Part shown: piece by piece, positions 26,772 through 34,937 of the stretch | How positions within the stretch are numbered: the stretch's first letter is position 1 | Layout of the letters: each line of letters starts with the position of its first letter | Assembly (NCBI GenBank): GCA_029202525.1 | Contig: CP119325.1 | Span: 385,001 to 449,000 of the forward strand | DNA from: Candidatus Pseudomonas phytovorans | GTDB taxonomy: Bacteria > Pseudomonadota > Gammaproteobacteria > Pseudomonadales > Pseudomonadaceae | Direction: 5' to 3' | DNA: 64,000 nucleotides | The notes under the pieces: model-generated | Seen by the model: only the letters and a program-made list of their open reading frames with translations | Database searches by the model: none | What the model was told of the DNA's origin: nothing | Made by a program: the position numbers and the translations under genes

Positions 26772-26825
26772 CGGAAGTCAGGTCGGCTCAGGTATCCCTA
26801 TGACACCGCCGACCTGAAACTTCCG
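26772..26825. other. Long hairpin in the gltP-ivy gap
   Basis: CGGAAGT-CAGGTCGGC (26772-26787) pairs with GCCGACCTG-aa-ACTTCCG (26808-26825): 16 bp with a two-base AA bulge and a 20-nt loop. There is no T-tract in either direction, so it is not an obvious terminator. Candidate structured RNA or protein-binding site. Confidence 0.55.
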
Positions 26826-26927
26826 ATTCCGCCTTTCCTGACCCGGCCCATTGCTGGAGGTACTCCCTGTACCCCTAGGCCACTCCGATCCTGCAACAAT
26901 CAGAACAGCCCGACCCCTTGGTCATGT

Positions 26928-26948
26928 GCCGCCCCTCCTCGGGGCGGC
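26928..26948. other. GC-rich hairpin GCCGCCCC/GGGGCGGC
   Basis: An 8-bp perfect stem with a 5-nt loop (TCCTC), about 100 bp after the first hairpin. No T-tract on either strand. Confidence 0.5.
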
Positions 26949-27033
26949 GCATCATAGAAGGCTGAAATATAGAAAGGTTCAGCTTCTATTACGTGACAGT
27001 CGGTGACCTTTCGTCCGTACCTGCAAAAAATGC

Positions 27034-27504
27034 TCAGTACCAGTTCGGGTCACGCTTGAGCTGCTCTTGCAGCATCGCCTTCATGCCGGCGTCGGGTTCG
27101 CCCAGCCATCGGTACTGCGCATGACGGGTGGGCGACTTGTCGCTCGGCAAACCTTCGGGTACCTCCACGAGCATCCCGTAGGCATCATCCTTGTCCCAGC
27201 TGAACGCCACGATCAGCCGCTTGTAGGTGCAGTTGTCCTGCGCCTCGCACAGTGGGCCGACCAGGTACTTGTCGCCATCTTCGGTAACGGCAGACATCTG
27301 CTGCTGGGCACTGCCGCTCAGATTGACCACCCAATCGGGCAGGCGTTCCTCGCCCTTGATCGTGTCCTGCCAGGTTTCCCGGTACTCCGGGTCCGAGCCG
27401 AGCAGCTGATCGACCCGGACCTGGCCGTCATTGGCCGCCATTGCCGCCGCACTGCCACCCAGTAACAGGGCGGCAGCCAGGGCTGTAGAAAGCTTCCTGC
27501 CCAT
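27034..27504 (-). CDS. ivy: Ivy-family lysozyme inhibitor homologue
   Basis: A 156-aa exported protein; the signal peptide (KLSTALAAALLLGGSAAAMA) is followed by a domain resembling Ivy (inhibitor of vertebrate lysozyme), and the gene is close to algB as in P. aeruginosa (Ivyp2). The canonical inhibitory loop of Ivy is CKPHDC. Here the corresponding segment is CEAQDNC (Cys86-Cys92): the histidine is absent and the loop is one residue longer. Start ATG 27504 follows GAGGTTAAAG. It may inhibit c-type lysozymes weakly, or act on another lytic enzyme. Confidence 0.82.
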   Translation of the reverse strand: MGRKLSTALAAALLLGGSAAAMAANDGQVRVDQLLGSDPEYRETWQDTIKGEERLPDWVVNLSGSAQQQMSAVTEDGDKYLVGPLCEAQDNCTYKRLIVAFSWDKDDAYGMLVEVPEGLPSDKSPTRHAQYRWLGEPDAGMKAMLQEQLKRDPNWY

Positions 27505-27506
27505 CT

Positions 27507-27668
27507 TTAACCTCGTCCACGTCCAAAGAAGAAGGAGGCTACGAACAGCACCAGGAAGACAATGAACAGGATCTTCGCAATACCCGTCGCAGCGCCGGCG
27601 ATACCACCGAAGCCCAGTACGGCAGCGACAATGGCGATGATGAGGAAAGTGATAGCCCAACTCAGCAT
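27507..27668 (-). CDS. DUF1328 (YtjA-like) small membrane protein
   Basis: A 53-aa protein starting [20 protein letters not shown], with two hydrophobic helices separated by a glycine-rich turn, ending SFFFGRGRG. It matches the DUF1328/YtjA family. ATG 27668 follows an AAGGAGAACCACC site. It lies 2 bp upstream of the ivy-like start, so they are probably one transcript. In enterobacteria relatives are linked to osmotic or envelope stress; the role here is unknown. Confidence 0.9.
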
Positions 27669-27710
27669 GGTGGTTCTCCTTTCTTTTTCAGAATCGATCC
27701 GGACGGCAGG

Positions 27711-28001
27711 TCAGAAGACCCAACGGTCCTGTGGTACGACATTTTCCAAAGTGGCCGGTGAGGCAGTAGCCTGGCCAGCAGGCAGCCGGTCAGCCGCCTG
27801 GACCAGGGTGTTGGCACGGGTGGCCTGAATCTGCGTCAACAGTGCAGTCTGCGCTGCCACTTGCTCCGCCAGGCGTGCGGTCTGCCAGCTGTAATAGAAG
27901 AGGCCGGCGGCCAAGGTCAGCAGCAGCGCCATGCCAAGTGACAGCATCTGGCGCAGGGGCAGTGCAGCGTTCTGCGAGCGGTTGACGGATTGGCGGTTCA
28001 T
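27711..28001 (-). CDS. Small single-span membrane protein, unknown
   Basis: A 96-aa protein with one membrane span (about 19-40, MLSLGMALLLTLAAGLFYY) followed by a probable coiled coil (ARLAEQVAAQTALLTQIQATRANTLV). A strong ribosome site (GCAGGAGGAGCC) precedes ATG 28001. I do not recognise a family. It lies 42 bp upstream of the DUF1328 gene, likely in the same operon. Confidence 0.72.
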   Translation of the reverse strand: MNRQSVNRSQNAALPLRQMLSLGMALLLTLAAGLFYYSWQTARLAEQVAAQTALLTQIQATRANTLVQAADRLPAGQATASPATLENVVPQDRWVF

Positions 28002-28025
28002 GCCGGCTCCTCCTGCTGTAATTTT

Positions 28026-28041
28026 TGTTCAAACCTGAACA
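28026..28041. promoter_or_regulatory. TGTTCA-N4-TGAACA inverted repeat upstream of the envelope-stress operon
   Basis: Perfect 6-bp arms, 25 bp upstream of ATG 28001, in the only gap that can hold the promoter of the small membrane protein, DUF1328 and ivy genes. A possible operator; the regulator is unknown. Confidence 0.4.
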
Positions 28042-28175
28042 GGTAATTGCAGCCTGCATGCCAGACTTTAGATTTAGATAAAATCTTTTAAAATCATATA
28101 GTTAAGAACATTCGAATACGGCGATCAGGACGTATCCTGCACGATGCCGTCGTCGCGGTCGTGCGAATTGCACGA

Positions 28176-28997
28176 TCAGCCTTCGACCTTGGTCGCCACC
28201 TTGAGCAAGTCGGCATCCACCCCGCGCACGCCGATGATCTGCCGAGCGATCTCCACGGCGATGGTTCTCTGCTCCGCGCTGACCACCTCGCCCGACAGCC
28301 GCACCATGCCCGCCTCGCTGGCTACCTTAAGGTTCAGCCCATCGAGGTTGCGGCTATAGCGGTAACTGTTCTGGATCTTGTCGATGATCCAGCTGTCGGT
28401 TGGCTGCGGACCGGTTGGCGCCCCTACCGGGGTTTCGCGGGCCTTGGCCATCGCGGCGCTATCAAGGCTGACCAGGTTATTGACCAGGTGCACGCCGTCG
28501 GTGGTGCGCGCCACCACGCCGGCAAGCTCCTTGGCTTCGGCACTGTCGACCTTGCCGCGCAACGTCACCACGCCTTCACTGCTTTGTACTTCTATGGCCG
28601 CCTTTTCGGTGGTGCGGCTCCACAACAGCCGGGCACGGATCACCGCCGCCAGGGTGGCGTCCTCCAGGCGCTGGGCGTAGGCACGCAGCTCCAGCGGGCG
28701 GTCCACCAGTTGGGCATTGACCTGCAACTGGTTCTCCACCTGTTCGATGCCCCGCGTGGCCCGGGCCACATCTTCGGCCAACTGCCGTTCGACGTCGTTC
28801 TCCACCTCACCGGAAAGCCGCGCGTGGTTGCCGTCCACTTCAACTTTGATACGGAACGGGTCGAGCATGCGGTTCAGTGACAGGGCGGTTTGCAGGGCGC
28901 CTTCCAGGCGTGCGTCCTGTATGGGGTCGGCGATTGCCGGGGTGAATACGGGCAACAATGTGGCTGCCAACACGGCTGTACGCAGGGAAAAGGGCAT
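28176..28997 (-). CDS. BON-domain exported protein
   Basis: A 273-aa exported protein: signal peptide (about 1-20), then three BON domains (about 25-95, 98-165, 200-270), with the motifs VTLRGKVDSAEAKELAGVVARTTDGVHLVNNLV and MVRLSGEVVSAEQRTIAVEIARQIIGV. BON domains bind phospholipid or associate with the envelope (as in OsmY). ATG 28997 follows AAAAAGGAGCC. It diverges from algB across a 210-bp gap. Confidence 0.88.
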   Translation of the reverse strand: MPFSLRTAVLAATLLPVFTPAIADPIQDARLEGALQTALSLNRMLDPFRIKVEVDGNHARLSGEVENDVERQLAEDVARATRGIEQVENQLQVNAQLVDRPLELRAYAQRLEDATLAAVIRARLLWSRTTEKAAIEVQSSEGVVTLRGKVDSAEAKELAGVVARTTDGVHLVNNLVSLDSAAMAKARETPVGAPTGPQPTDSWIIDKIQNSYRYSRNLDGLNLKVASEAGMVRLSGEVVSAEQRTIAVEIARQIIGVRGVDADLLKVATKVEG

Positions 28998-29207
28998 GGC
29001 AGTGGCTCCTTTTTGGGCAAAAGGTGAAAATCGTCGCAACCAATGTGCCATCGCGTACCTCTAAGCAAATCATTGGAATATCGCGGTCTGCAGACTTCGT
29101 TTGGCCATTGGCTAGCATGCAAAGGACAGAATCCTTCAGAATTGACCATGCAACTTGCCCGATTTTTCCCACACTAAATAAAGATCTATCCCTAAGGAGC
29201 GCAGGAA

Positions 29208-30554
29208 ATGGAATCAGCCCAGGACAACCAAGGCCGCATTCTGCTGGTGGATGACGAGTCCGCGATCCTGCGCACCTTCCGCTACTGCCTGGAAGACGAA
29301 GGCTATAGCGTCGCCACGGCCAACAGCGCTGCCCAGGCCGAAGCGCTGTTGCAGCGTCAGGTATTCGACTTGTGCTTCCTCGATTTACGCCTGGGCGAGG
29401 ACAACGGCCTCGATGTTCTGGCGCAGATGCGCATACAGGCTCCGTGGATGCGCGTGGTGATCGTCACCGCGCACTCGGCGATCGACACAGCGGTGGACGC
29501 CATCCAGGCCGGCGCCGCCGACTACCTGGTCAAGCCATGCAGCCCCGATCAGCTGCGCCTGGCCACCGCCAAGCAGCTGGAAGTGCGCCAGCTTTCAGCA
29601 CGCCTGGAGGCCCTGGAAGGTGAAGTGCGCAAACCCAAGGACGGCCTCGACTCGCACAGCCCGGCCATGATGGCGGTGCTGGAAACCGCCCGCCAGGTCG
29701 CGACCACCGACGCCAACATCCTCATTCTTGGCGAGTCTGGCACCGGTAAGGGTGAGCTGGCCCGGGCCATCCATGGCTGGAGCAAGCGTGCACGCAAATC
29801 CTGCGTGACCATCAACTGCCCGTCGCTGAGTGCCGAGCTGATGGAAAGCGAACTGTTCGGGCACACCCGCGGCGCTTTCACCGGCGCCAGTGAAAGTACC
29901 CTGGGACGGGTCAGTCAGGCCGATGGGGGCACGCTGTTTCTCGACGAGATCGGCGATTTTCCGCTGACCTTGCAGCCCAAGTTGCTGCGGTTCATTCAGG
30001 ACAAGGAATACGAGCGCGTCGGCGACCCGGTGACCCGGCGTGCCGATGTACGCATTCTGGCCGCCACCAACCTCAACCTCGAAGAAATGGTGCGCGAAAG
30101 CCGCTTCCGCGAAGACCTGCTGTACCGCCTCAATGTCATCACCTTGCACTTGCCGCCCCTGCGTGAGCGCAGCGAAGACATCCTGACCTTGGCCGACCGC
30201 TTCCTCGCCCGCTTCGTCAAGGAATACTCCCGCCCCGGCCGGGGCTTCAGCGACGAAGCACGCTCGGCCCTGCTCAACTACCGCTGGCCCGGCAACATTC
30301 GCGAACTGCGTAACGTAGTAGAGCGGGCCAGTATCATCTGCCCACAGGAACGGGTGGAAATCAGTCACCTGGGCATGGGCGAGCAACCCGCAGGCAATGC
30401 CCCGCGCGTAGGTGCGGCGCTAAGCCTGGATCAACTGGAACGCGCCCATATCGGGGCCGTGCTGGCGGCCAGCGACACCCTTGACCAAGCCGCCAAGACC
30501 TTGGGCATCGACGCTTCCACCCTGTACCGCAAGCGCAAGCAGTACAACCTATGA
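29208..30554 (+). CDS. algB: Sigma-54-type response regulator AlgB
   Basis: A 448-aa NtrC-family regulator. The receiver domain has phospho-acceptor Asp59 (FLDLRLGED). The AAA+ domain has Walker A GESGTGKGELARA and TRGAFTGAS (the sigma-54 contact loop), and the C-terminus has a Fis-type HTH. In P. aeruginosa AlgB activates alginate genes and represses others. Its stop overlaps kinB (ATGA), so the pair is co-translated. Confidence 0.94.
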   Translation: MESAQDNQGRILLVDDESAILRTFRYCLEDEGYSVATANSAAQAEALLQRQVFDLCFLDLRLGEDNGLDVLAQMRIQAPWMRVVIVTAHSAIDTAVDAIQAGAADYLVKPCSPDQLRLATAKQLEVRQLSARLEALEGEVRKPKDGLDSHSPAMMAVLETARQVATTDANILILGESGTGKGELARAIHGWSKRARKSCVTINCPSLSAELMESELFGHTRGAFTGASESTLGRVSQADGGTLFLDEIGDFPLTLQPKLLRFIQDKEYERVGDPVTRRADVRILAATNLNLEEMVRESRFREDLLYRLNVITLHLPPLRERSEDILTLADRFLARFVKEYSRPGRGFSDEARSALLNYRWPGNIRELRNVVERASIICPQERVEISHLGMGEQPAGNAPRVGAALSLDQLERAHIGAVLAASDTLDQAAKTLGIDASTLYRKRKQYNL

Positions 30555-32332
30555 AGTGGCCACCCATGAAGCTGCGCACGCGGCTTTTCCTCAGCATTTC
30601 GGCGTTGGTCACCGTGGCCCTGCTCGGGCTTCTGCTTGGCCTGATCAGCGTGCTGCAGATGGCCACGGTGCAACAGCAGCTGGTCCGCGATACCACCCAC
30701 GCCCTGGAAGTAGGGCTTAAATTGCGGCAGAACCTGGGCGAGCAATTGACGCTGATTCTCGATGAAGGCACTGCCCCGGAAAGCCTGAGGCTACTGCAGG
30801 ACAATTTTCAGACCCTGCTCAACCAAGGGCTGGAGCAGGGCGGTGAGCGCACCGGCTTCAGCAAGGCCAGCAGCAACTACCAGGCCTTTCTCCAGGCCTA
30901 CCGCGACAGCGCCGCGCCGGCCCGCAGCATGGGCGCCGATCAGCCATTGGGGGCGGCGTTCAATCAGGTTCGTACCGACCTGATCGACGCCCACAAGCAG
31001 GCCCTGGAACTGATCACCCGCAGCGAAGAGCACAGCCGTGACCGCGCGTTGCTGGTCAGCGGCGTGCTTGGCCTGATGGGCCTGGTGGTGTTGGTGCTGG
31101 GTTTCATCACTGCGCACAATATCGCCCGGCGCTTCGGCCAGCCGATCGAGGCCCTGGCCAAGGCGGCCGATCAACTCGGCAAGGGCAATTTCGACGTTAC
31201 CCTACCGGTCACCCAAGCCACAGAACTGAACCAGCTGACCCGCCGCTTCGGCCTCATGGCCGATGCCTTGCGCAAGCACCAGGCCACCAACGTCGACGAG
31301 CTACTGGCCGGCCAACAGCGCCTGCAAGCCGTGCTCGACAGCATCGACGACGGCCTGCTGATCATCGACCACCATGGCCGCCTGGAACACCTCAACCCGG
31401 TGGCGCAGCGCCAACTGGGCTGGAACGAAGGCCGTGTGGGCAGCAGCCTGGCCGAGGCCCTGCAACGCCCCGAGCTTGAGCAGCAGCTGCGCCAGGTGCT
31501 ACGCGGGGGCAGCCTGGACCGGCCGCCGGACGACTTGACGATGGAGGTCGATGAAGAAGCGCGCCTGCTCACCTATAGCCTGACCCCGGTCAGCCACCCG
31601 CAGGGGCCGATCCTGGGTGCGGTGATGGTGCTGCACGATGTGACCGAGCAGCGGGCATTCGAGCGCGTGCGCAGCGAGTTCGTGCTGCGTGCCTCCCACG
31701 AGCTGCGTACCCCTGTTACCGGCATGCACATGGCCTTCGGCCTGTTGCGCGAGCGGGTCAAGTTCCCTGCCGAAGCGCGCGAGAACGACCTGCTGGAGAC
31801 CATTGGCGAAGAAATGCAGCGCCTGACCCAGCTGATCAATGACCTGCTGAATTTCTCTCGCTACCAGAGCGGGCTGCAGAAGCTCGACCTGGCCCCCTGC
31901 GCCCTCGACGAACTGCTGGAGCGGGCGCAACTGCGCTTCGCCGAGCAGGCAGCAGACAAGCAGATCGAGTTGATCAGGGAACTGGAACCACCATTACCGC
32001 GCCTGCAAGCTGATGCTGCCCAGCTGGACCGGGTACTCGACAACCTGCTGCACAACGCCATCCGCCATACCGCCAACGGCGGGCGAATCCGCTTGCATGC
32101 CCGGCGGCATGCGGAACGGGTGATCATCAGTGTCGAGGACAATGGCGAAGGCATTGCCTACGGGCAGCAGGGGCGCATCTTCGAGCCATTCGTACAGGTA
32201 GGGCGCAAGAAAGGCGGCGCTGGGTTGGGGCTGGCGTTGTGCAAGGAGATCGTGCAGCTGCATGGCGGGCGCATGGGTGTGTTTTCCCGGCCGGGGCAGG
32301 GCACCCAGTTCTACATGGCGCTACCGGTTTGA
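30551..32332 (+). CDS. kinB: Sensor histidine kinase KinB
   Basis: A 593-aa protein with two membrane spans enclosing a periplasmic sensor, HAMP domain (about 185-235), PAS domain (about 255-360), HisKA with phospho-acceptor His383 (ASHELRTPVTGM), and HATPase with N box NLLHNAIRHT and DNGEGI. It phosphorylates and dephosphorylates AlgB. The start is ATG 30551, overlapping the algB stop; ATG 30566 (KLRTRL) is an alternative. Confidence 0.93.
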   Translation: MKWPPMKLRTRLFLSISALVTVALLGLLLGLISVLQMATVQQQLVRDTTHALEVGLKLRQNLGEQLTLILDEGTAPESLRLLQDNFQTLLNQGLEQGGERTGFSKASSNYQAFLQAYRDSAAPARSMGADQPLGAAFNQVRTDLIDAHKQALELITRSEEHSRDRALLVSGVLGLMGLVVLVLGFITAHNIARRFGQPIEALAKAADQLGKGNFDVTLPVTQATELNQLTRRFGLMADALRKHQATNVDELLAGQQRLQAVLDSIDDGLLIIDHHGRLEHLNPVAQRQLGWNEGRVGSSLAEALQRPELEQQLRQVLRGGSLDRPPDDLTMEVDEEARLLTYSLTPVSHPQGPILGAVMVLHDVTEQRAFERVRSEFVLRASHELRTPVTGMHMAFGLLRERVKFPAEARENDLLETIGEEMQRLTQLINDLLNFSRYQSGLQKLDLAPCALDELLERAQLRFAEQAADKQIELIRELEPPLPRLQADAAQLDRVLDNLLHNAIRHTANGGRIRLHARRHAERVIISVEDNGEGIAYGQQGRIFEPFVQVGRKKGGAGLGLALCKEIVQLHGGRMGVFSRPGQGTQFYMALPV

Positions 32333-32348
32333 TGCTGTGCACCCGCGC

Positions 32349-33962
32349 CTACTGGTCAACCCGTCGCGGCAACTGCCCGCGGGTGACCAGCTCGGCAAAC
32401 TGCCTGGCGTTCAGCGGCCGGGCAAACAGCCAGCCTTGGCCATAGTTGACCCCTTCACTGTTCAGCAGCACCGCCTGGTCTTCACACTCGATACCTTCAG
32501 CTATCACCCGTAGGTGCAGGTCATGGGCCATGCGAATGATATGCGGGGCAACGCCACTGCTGGCGGCATCGTGGCCCAGCGCATCGATGAACGCCTTGTC
32601 GATCTTCAGGCAATCCACCGGCAGGGTCTGCAGGTAGGCCAGGCTGCAATAGCCTGTGCCAAAGTCGTCGATGAGCACCTGATGCCCCACTGCGCGCAAC
32701 GCCTGCAGGTTGTCACGGGCCACCACCACATCGACCAGGCCGCGCTCGGTCACCTCGAACGCAATCTGGCTGGGCGACACCCGATGCAAGGCCAGCAGCC
32801 GCGCCGCCACCCGGCCGATACGCGGCACCATCACATCGCAGGCGGCCAGGTTCACCGATATGTACAGTTTGGGGTGCGAGCGCAGCAGCTGCCCCAGCTG
32901 TTCGAGCACGCGCTGCAGGACAAAGTCGGTGATCTGGCGAATCTGCCCGGTGTTTTCCGCCAGCGGTATGAAAAGATCCGGGCTGGTCAGGGTGCCATCC
33001 GGGCGTCGCCAGCGCACCAGCGCTTCGGCCCCCACGCAGCGCCGGCTGTCGAGTTCGAAGATCGGCTGGTAAAGCACCTGTAGCTCCCCCCGGCGCAATG
33101 CGTTCTGCAACTCCGAGCTCATCGACCGCCGTTGCAGGATCAACTGCAGCACCAGCCAACCAATGCAGCACGCTGCCAATACGCTGCCGGGGAACAGCAG
33201 CCAGAGCATGCCGTTCATCCTCAATGGCAGGCTGGCCCGCGGGGCGATCAGCACCAGTTGGTAATCCGGCGACTTGGTCGGCATGCGGTAGATCAGGCGA
33301 TCGCTGAGTTCGAGCAGCGACTTGTGGCTCGTCGACCAGGCCGAGGGCGGCGGCCACACCTGTGGCGGGCCCAGCACCGGGATGGCCCGGGCGCCGTTAT
33401 CCAGCACGACCACCAGGCTGCCGCCCGGGGGCAGGTCGACCACGTCGGTCAGGTGCCCGCGCGAGGTCGAGACCACGAACTTGCCCCGGCCTAACATCAG
33501 CGCAGCCAGGTTTTCGTTTGGTTCGGTGGTGGTGTTCAACCAGTAGCTGTAGGTCGGCCCCTGGATGTCGGGTGCCCGCAATGGCTCGAACGCCCGCTCA
33601 TCACCACGGTTGGAGCAGGCGACATCACCATCCACATAAGCCGCTTCATAAATGAACCGCGAACTCAGGCCAACCTGCTGCAATGCTGCCAACATTGCCG
33701 GGCTACAGCCACGCAAGGGCTGCGCCTGCAACAGGTCTACCCCTTCACGCAACTGGCCAAACACCTGCTCAAGGCGGTCGAGAAAACGCTCGCCCTGGGC
33801 ATTCATCTGTTCGCTCTCGCTTTGCTTCATCTGTTGCAAGGCAATGCCGATGCTGGCAGAGAGCAGCAGGGCGGCGCTGGCCAACGCTGCCAAAGTGGCC
33901 AGCATCCAGGGGCGGTAAAAAATTTGGCGCAGCAAGGTGATGATGGCTGACATCAAAGGCAT
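32349..33962 (-). CDS. EAL c-di-GMP phosphodiesterase with CSS-motif sensor
   Basis: A 537-aa protein. An N-terminal membrane helix (about 17-38) and a second (about 250-275) enclose a periplasmic CSS-motif-like domain with paired cysteines (PLRGCSPA and VACSNRG). The C-terminal EAL domain has GAEALVRW, NLAAC, DDFGTGYCSL and AEGIE, all the catalytic and metal-binding positions of an active phosphodiesterase. In other CSS proteins a redox switch of the cysteines controls activity. It is an extra gene relative to the order I recall in P. aeruginosa between kinB and ampDh2. Confidence 0.88.
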   Translation of the reverse strand: MPLMSAIITLLRQIFYRPWMLATLAALASAALLLSASIGIALQQMKQSESEQMNAQGERFLDRLEQVFGQLREGVDLLQAQPLRGCSPAMLAALQQVGLSSRFIYEAAYVDGDVACSNRGDERAFEPLRAPDIQGPTYSYWLNTTTEPNENLAALMLGRGKFVVSTSRGHLTDVVDLPPGGSLVVVLDNGARAIPVLGPPQVWPPPSAWSTSHKSLLELSDRLIYRMPTKSPDYQLVLIAPRASLPLRMNGMLWLLFPGSVLAACCIGWLVLQLILQRRSMSSELQNALRRGELQVLYQPIFELDSRRCVGAEALVRWRRPDGTLTSPDLFIPLAENTGQIRQITDFVLQRVLEQLGQLLRSHPKLYISVNLAACDVMVPRIGRVAARLLALHRVSPSQIAFEVTERGLVDVVVARDNLQALRAVGHQVLIDDFGTGYCSLAYLQTLPVDCLKIDKAFIDALGHDAASSGVAPHIIRMAHDLHLRVIAEGIECEDQAVLLNSEGVNYGQGWLFARPLNARQFAELVTRGQLPRRVDQ

Positions 33963-34070
33963 CCAGTTGATAACAAAGGTATAGCAACTGAATCGAGAAT
34001 CACCCTCACCGTTTAGCGCTTCGCAGCAGTTTACGCAGGCTGCTGCTACAAGAACGCTGCCAGTGGAGCC

Positions 34071-34859
34071 TTAACGCATGCGGTTGAGCACCTGCAGCAT
34101 CGCTGCCGTCTGCGCATCCGGCATGCCGTCGAAGCGCTGCGGGCGGAAGCGCATCTGGAATGCAGTGATCACATGGCGAGTGGCAACATCCAGCACCCCG
34201 GTTTGCTCGATTTGATAGCCAAACCGTGCCAGTTCCTGCTGGTACCAGCCCACGCTTGGCGGGTTGACGTTGAAGTAGGCTTGCTGGCGTGCCACGGCAT
34301 TGGCATCGGGCCAGATACCCAGCCCTGCATCAGCCAGGCGCTTCCACGGGAACAGCGGCCCCGGGTCCAGCTTGCGCGACGGGGCGATATCGCTGTGGCC
34401 AATAATGTGCCGCGGCTCGATGTTGTTGCGTTTGACGATGTCCTTCAGCAGCGCAATCAGTGACTGCACCTGCGCTTCGCTGTAAGGGTGCCAGATTCGG
34501 CCATTTGGTGTGTCGGTGAACCCCGGGTTGACGATCTCGATACCAATGGACGAGGAGTTCAGCCAGGTGCGCCCCTGCCACTGGCTGTCACCGGCATGCC
34601 AGGCGCGGCGGTTTTCATCCACCAGTTGATACACCGTCGCCGGGCCGTCGCCGATCAGGTAATGGCTGCTGACTTCACCGTGGGTAAGCAGCGCCAGGGA
34701 GCGCTCCAGCGAAGCATTGGTGTAGTGCAGCACAACGAACTGGATGCGGTTGTCCTGGTTGGCCGAAGGGTGGCTACGGTCGATGCGCAGGCCCGTCGAA
34801 CAACCGGCGACAGACAACAGCAAAAAGCAAATCAGGGTTTTTTTCAGCGTGGAAAGCAC
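34071..34859 (-). CDS. ampDh2: Lipoprotein N-acetylmuramyl-L-alanine amidase (AmpDh2-like)
   Basis: A 262-aa lipoprotein: lipobox SVAGC (Cys20), then an amidase_2 domain with zinc ligands His45 (VVLHYTN), a His in IIGHSDIAP and an Asp in KLDPG, and a C-terminal peptidoglycan-binding helical domain. It removes stem peptides from anhydro- or intact murein in the periplasm or outer membrane. It matches the AmpDh2/AmiD group. The start is GTG 34859. Confidence 0.9.
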   Translation of the reverse strand: MLSTLKKTLICFLLLSVAGCSTGLRIDRSHPSANQDNRIQFVVLHYTNASLERSLALLTHGEVSSHYLIGDGPATVYQLVDENRRAWHAGDSQWQGRTWLNSSSIGIEIVNPGFTDTPNGRIWHPYSEAQVQSLIALLKDIVKRNNIEPRHIIGHSDIAPSRKLDPGPLFPWKRLADAGLGIWPDANAVARQQAYFNVNPPSVGWYQQELARFGYQIEQTGVLDVATRHVITAFQMRFRPQRFDGMPDAQTAAMLQVLNRMR

Positions 34860-34937
34860 GTCAGTGGCCTCAGCGAATGAGCGCTACAGTATAACGTGCT
34901 CCCCACGGCCGCGCTTACCGTGAGTCAGTTTTTGCAG

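Larger units (their letters stand above)
26290..27033. other. 744-bp intergenic region with RNA-like hairpins
   Basis: No gene with a plausible ribosome site or family match was seen; a 68-codon plus-strand frame at 26611-26817 looks like noise. It includes the gltP promoter area, a GTTCGG/CCGAAC repeat (26559-26574), a strong 16-bp hairpin (26772-26825) and a GC hairpin (26928-26948). The middle part is more AT-rich than neighbours. Confidence 0.55.

Noticed and set aside
26611..26817. 68-codon plus-strand frame in the gltP-ivy gap
   Set aside because: No convincing ribosome site, composition unlike coding DNA here, and it runs into the hairpin at 26772.
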